Source: Sphingobacteriaceae bacterium
GTDB taxonomy: Bacteria; Bacteroidota; Bacteroidia; B-17B0; Aurantibacillaceae
DNA length: 64,000 nucleotides
Reading direction: 5' to 3'
Assembly (NCBI GenBank): GCA_947480015.1
Contig: CANKBS010000005.1
Coordinates: 62,001 to 126,000 of the forward strand
Part shown: in pieces, positions 62,149-64,000 of the stretch
Position numbering within the stretch: the stretch's first letter is position 1
How the letters are laid out: each line of letters starts with the position of its first letter
Translations under genes and position numbers: made by a program
The notes under the pieces: generated by a model
The model's database searches: none
What the model was told of the DNA's origin: nothing
The model's input: the letters and a program-made list of their open reading frames with translations, nothing else

Positions 62149-63216
62149 ATGACAAGTACTGTGGATATTCACATTGAGAAGACAAAAAAGAGCCGTGTCT
62201 CTGAACACGACATCAATAACGTTCCTTTTGGAAAATGCTTTAGCGATCACATGTTTGTGGCTGAGTATTCTGATGGCAAGTGGCAGAAGGCATACATCAC
62301 GCCCTATGCCGATGTGCCCATGAGTTACGCCATGAGCGCCCTGCACTATGGTCAGGCTATTTTTGAAGGCATGAAGGCTTACAAAAACGATAAAGGTGAA
62401 GTGTCCTTATTCCGTCCAATTGAGAACTTTAAACGCATGAATAAATCGGCTATCCGTATGGCAATGCCTGAGATTCCCGAAGAAATTTACATGAATGGTC
62501 TAATGGAGTTAATCCGTTTAGATTCAGCTTGGGTGCCATCAAGCGAAACCGGAAGCCTTTATATCCGGCCCTTTTTAATTGCTACCGATGAAGCCATTGG
62601 TGTTAAAATTTCTGACACTTATAAATTTGTGATCATTACCTGTCCTGCCGGTAAATACTACAGCGAACCCATTAAAGTATTGGTAGAAACCAATTTTTAC
62701 CGCGCTGTGAAAGGCGGCGTAGGCTTTGTAAAGGCAGCCGGAAACTATGGCAGAAGCTTGTATCCGACAAAATTAGCACAACAAAAAGGCTATCAACAAG
62801 TAATTTGGACCGATAGCGAAACACAAAAATACTTTGAAGAAAGCGGTACCATGAACGTGATGTTTGTGATCGGCGATACCTTGTTAACCCCTGGTTTAAG
62901 TGATACCATTTTGGATGGCGTGACCCGCAACTCTGTGTTGGCCTTGGCCCGCGAATGGGGCATGAAGGTGGAAGAACGCAAAGTAAGTATTGTGGAAGTA
63001 TTTGAAGCCATCGATAAAGGAACCTTAAAAGAAGTGTTTGGTTGTGGCACCGCCGCTACCATCGCACAAATTATCGGCATTGGTTATAACGGAAAAGATT
63101 ATGCCCTGCCTCCGGTTTCTGAACGTAAATTCTCAACGCGTGTTGACGATACCTTGCGCAATATCAGAAAAGGAAAAGTAGAAGATACCCTCCACTGGAT
63201 GATGAAAGTATCTTAA
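62149..63216 (+). CDS. ilvE: Branched-chain amino acid aminotransferase
   Basis: Pyridoxal-phosphate transaminase for Leu, Ile and Val. The 355-residue protein is the BCAT type II form: SYAMSALHYGQAIFEGMKAYK (about 63-83), the PLP lysine in VKAAGNYGRSLYPTKLAQQKGY (about 200) and the GCGTAATIAQIIGIGYNGKDY segment near the end. It is cytoplasmic. Together with the Leu-type dehydrogenase at 45.9 kb it points to active branched-chain amino acid interconversion. A strong terminator follows. Confidence 0.96.
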   Translation: MTSTVDIHIEKTKKSRVSEHDINNVPFGKCFSDHMFVAEYSDGKWQKAYITPYADVPMSYAMSALHYGQAIFEGMKAYKNDKGEVSLFRPIENFKRMNKSAIRMAMPEIPEEIYMNGLMELIRLDSAWVPSSETGSLYIRPFLIATDEAIGVKISDTYKFVIITCPAGKYYSEPIKVLVETNFYRAVKGGVGFVKAAGNYGRSLYPTKLAQQKGYQQVIWTDSETQKYFEESGTMNVMFVIGDTLLTPGLSDTILDGVTRNSVLALAREWGMKVEERKVSIVEVFEAIDKGTLKEVFGCGTAATIAQIIGIGYNGKDYALPPVSERKFSTRVDDTLRNIRKGKVEDTLHWMMKVS

Positions 63217-63236
63217 TTTTTAAATTTATTATAGTT

Positions 63237-63268
63237 AAGCCGACTCTTTCAGGGTCGGCTTTTTTTTG
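63237..63268 (+). terminator. Rho-independent terminator of ilvE
   Basis: An 8-bp stem (AAGCCGAC/GTCGGCTT, 63237-63244 and 63254-63261), 9-base loop, then a T run, 20 bases after the ilvE stop. Confidence 0.9.
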
Positions 63269-63363
63269 TCAGTTTTTAAAAACGTCTAGTAGTTCTTTCT
63301 TTGGATTAGTCGGAAATTTTGGCAATATAGAGAATTCTGTACACGATTTCTTTTTGACTTTTT

Positions 63364-63641
63364 GGGCGCCTCCCCCTGAAGCAGAAAGGCTTTGGGTAAT
63401 TTTGGATAACCTTTCGCTTCAGGGGGCCCTGCAACCGCACAATCTGGCTCAAAAGTTCACCGAACTTTTGCCCTGCTGTATCCCGCTTGCCCTAACTAAG
63501 AGCGGGTAATTTGCTGCGGTGTCTTTGCCCTAAGGGTCAAAGCCACGCACCAGCCGGCTCAAAAGTTTACAAAACTTTTGCCCTGCCCAAAACCCGCTCT
63601 AAGTCAGGTCTTCACGGGGATGCCGCTCCGGTCAGTGGCGC
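63364..63641 (+). repeat. Modular hairpin element, large copy F
   Basis: 278 bases. Starts GGGCGCC and ends with GGCGC (63641), so the ends can pair. The first variable stem pairs 63372-63389 with 63410-63426 (about 17 bp with one bulge). Two CTGGCTCA-type modules carry the stems AAAAGTT/AACTTTT (63451-63457/63463-63469) and AAAAGTTT/AAACTTTT (63461... 63561-63568/63572-63579). Further stems: CCCGCT/AGCGGG and CTTTG-CCC/GGG-CAAAG-like. It follows ilvE. Confidence 0.7.
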
Positions 63642-63769
63642 GGTTTTCAGAATTTACATATAAAAATATCTTCGAATAGAATTTCAATTTCTAAATTTTT
63701 CCAATTAGTAAAAAAAATAAATTAAAATTCAGATTATGATTCTTTCTCTGCATATTTATTATTGATTCC

Positions 63770-63815
63770 TTTCTTTGTGCTCTCTGTGCCAAACTTTGTG
63801 CTCATTGTGGTTAAA
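63770..63815 (-). repeat. Dispersed CACTAAG/CACAAAG repeat word
   Basis: Reads, on the minus strand, TTTAACCACAATGAGCACAAAG followed by GGCACAGAGAGCAC. The same word set (AACCACTAAGTACACAAAG...GGCACAGAG) is at 53334-53375 on the plus strand. Typical of Bacteroidota intergenic DNA. Confidence 0.55.
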
Positions 63816-63890
63816 ACGTCCACTACAAAAACGGCTCTAAAATTTCCTAATTACAAAACGAAATGTACCTTTAAGAACTAGTAATTTTTA

Positions 63891-64000
63891 ATGAAATTCA
63901 TAAAAGAACATAGCCTCTTCAGCATTATTTTTTTAGTTACTGCTATTTTACGCTTGTTTTTTTTATTTGATTACCAATTCACTTACGACGAACTCAGCGG
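63891..64000 (+). CDS. Membrane glycosyltransferase (GT39-like), N-terminal fragment
   Basis: Only 36 residues are inside the window: MKFIKEHSLFSIIFLVTAIL then a membrane helix and LRLFFLFDYQFTYDELS, the first helix and conserved D-E segment of family 39-type dolichyl/lipid-phosphate sugar transferases that add sugars at the outer face of the inner membrane. The rest lies beyond the edge, so the assignment rests on the FTYDELS motif. Confidence 0.6.
   Translation, partial: MKFIKEHSLFSIIFLVTAILRLFFLFDYQFTYDELS

Overview
The window is a chromosomal segment of a Bacteroidota bacterium, probably Flavobacteriia-like; I cannot fix the order. The evidence is four secreted proteins with type A type IX secretion (T9SS) C-terminal sorting domains, a PorG-like (DUF6089) barrel, an OmpA protein with PorE-like architecture, a TonB receptor paired with a DUF4249 lipoprotein, a long-form NusB, promoters of the Bacteroidota type (TTTG-N19-TAnnTTTG) and no Shine-Dalgarno sequences. 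There is no phage, insertion sequence or CRISPR array.

Layout. 1-8.1 kb: a cyanophycin locus (cphA on the minus strand, cut by the window edge; divergent cphB; an isoaspartyl peptidase) interrupted by two T9SS cargo genes, the first behind a promoter with a 12-G tract. 8.3-17 kb: PorG-like barrel, OsmC, aldo/keto reductase, a 2H phosphoesterase, a glycosyltransferase, small secreted or membrane proteins and an SBBP-repeat T9SS cargo. 17.2-24.4 kb: methyltransferase-like protein, Crp/Fnr regulator, small barrel, an MbnP/MbnH-like pair, S1/P1 nuclease, aldehyde dehydrogenase. 24.8-30.2 kb: TonB receptor with DUF4249, a Fic protein with a palindromic control region, tRNA-Arg. 30.3-36.8 kb: housekeeping genes (dapD, cmk, purA, lgt, purN) and a thioredoxin-like protein. 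36.8-45.8 kb: repeat-rich DNA, the OmpA gene, several decaying genes, a PqqB-like hydrolase and an ABC exporter. 45.9-64 kb: Leu/Glu dehydrogenase, nusB, prmC with a subtilase, a gatB-TlpA-like-M1 peptidase-lpxH-like run, an AI-2E-family transporter, a YtxH/holin-like cluster, ilvE and the start of a GT39-like protein.

How the genes work together. CphA makes the nitrogen reserve cyanophycin, CphB cuts it to beta-Asp-Arg, and the isoaspartyl peptidase can finish the job. The MbnH-like diheme protein overlaps its presumed partner MbnP by 4 bp. GatB, DapD, PurA, PurN, Cmk and IlvE are core metabolism.

The most unusual content is non-coding. At least six copies (31.2, 32.8, 37.6, 43.8, 48.1 and 63.4 kb), plus a remnant at 7.0 kb and a related element at 37.0 kb, form a family of modular hairpin elements. 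Their stems change sequence between copies while keeping base pairing, and all lie next to gene 3' ends. Other candidates for a second look are the poly-G promoter, the TGTCC/GGACA operator cluster before fic, a lipoprotein gene with a stop at codon 3, and a secreted-protein gene whose start codon appears to be CTG.
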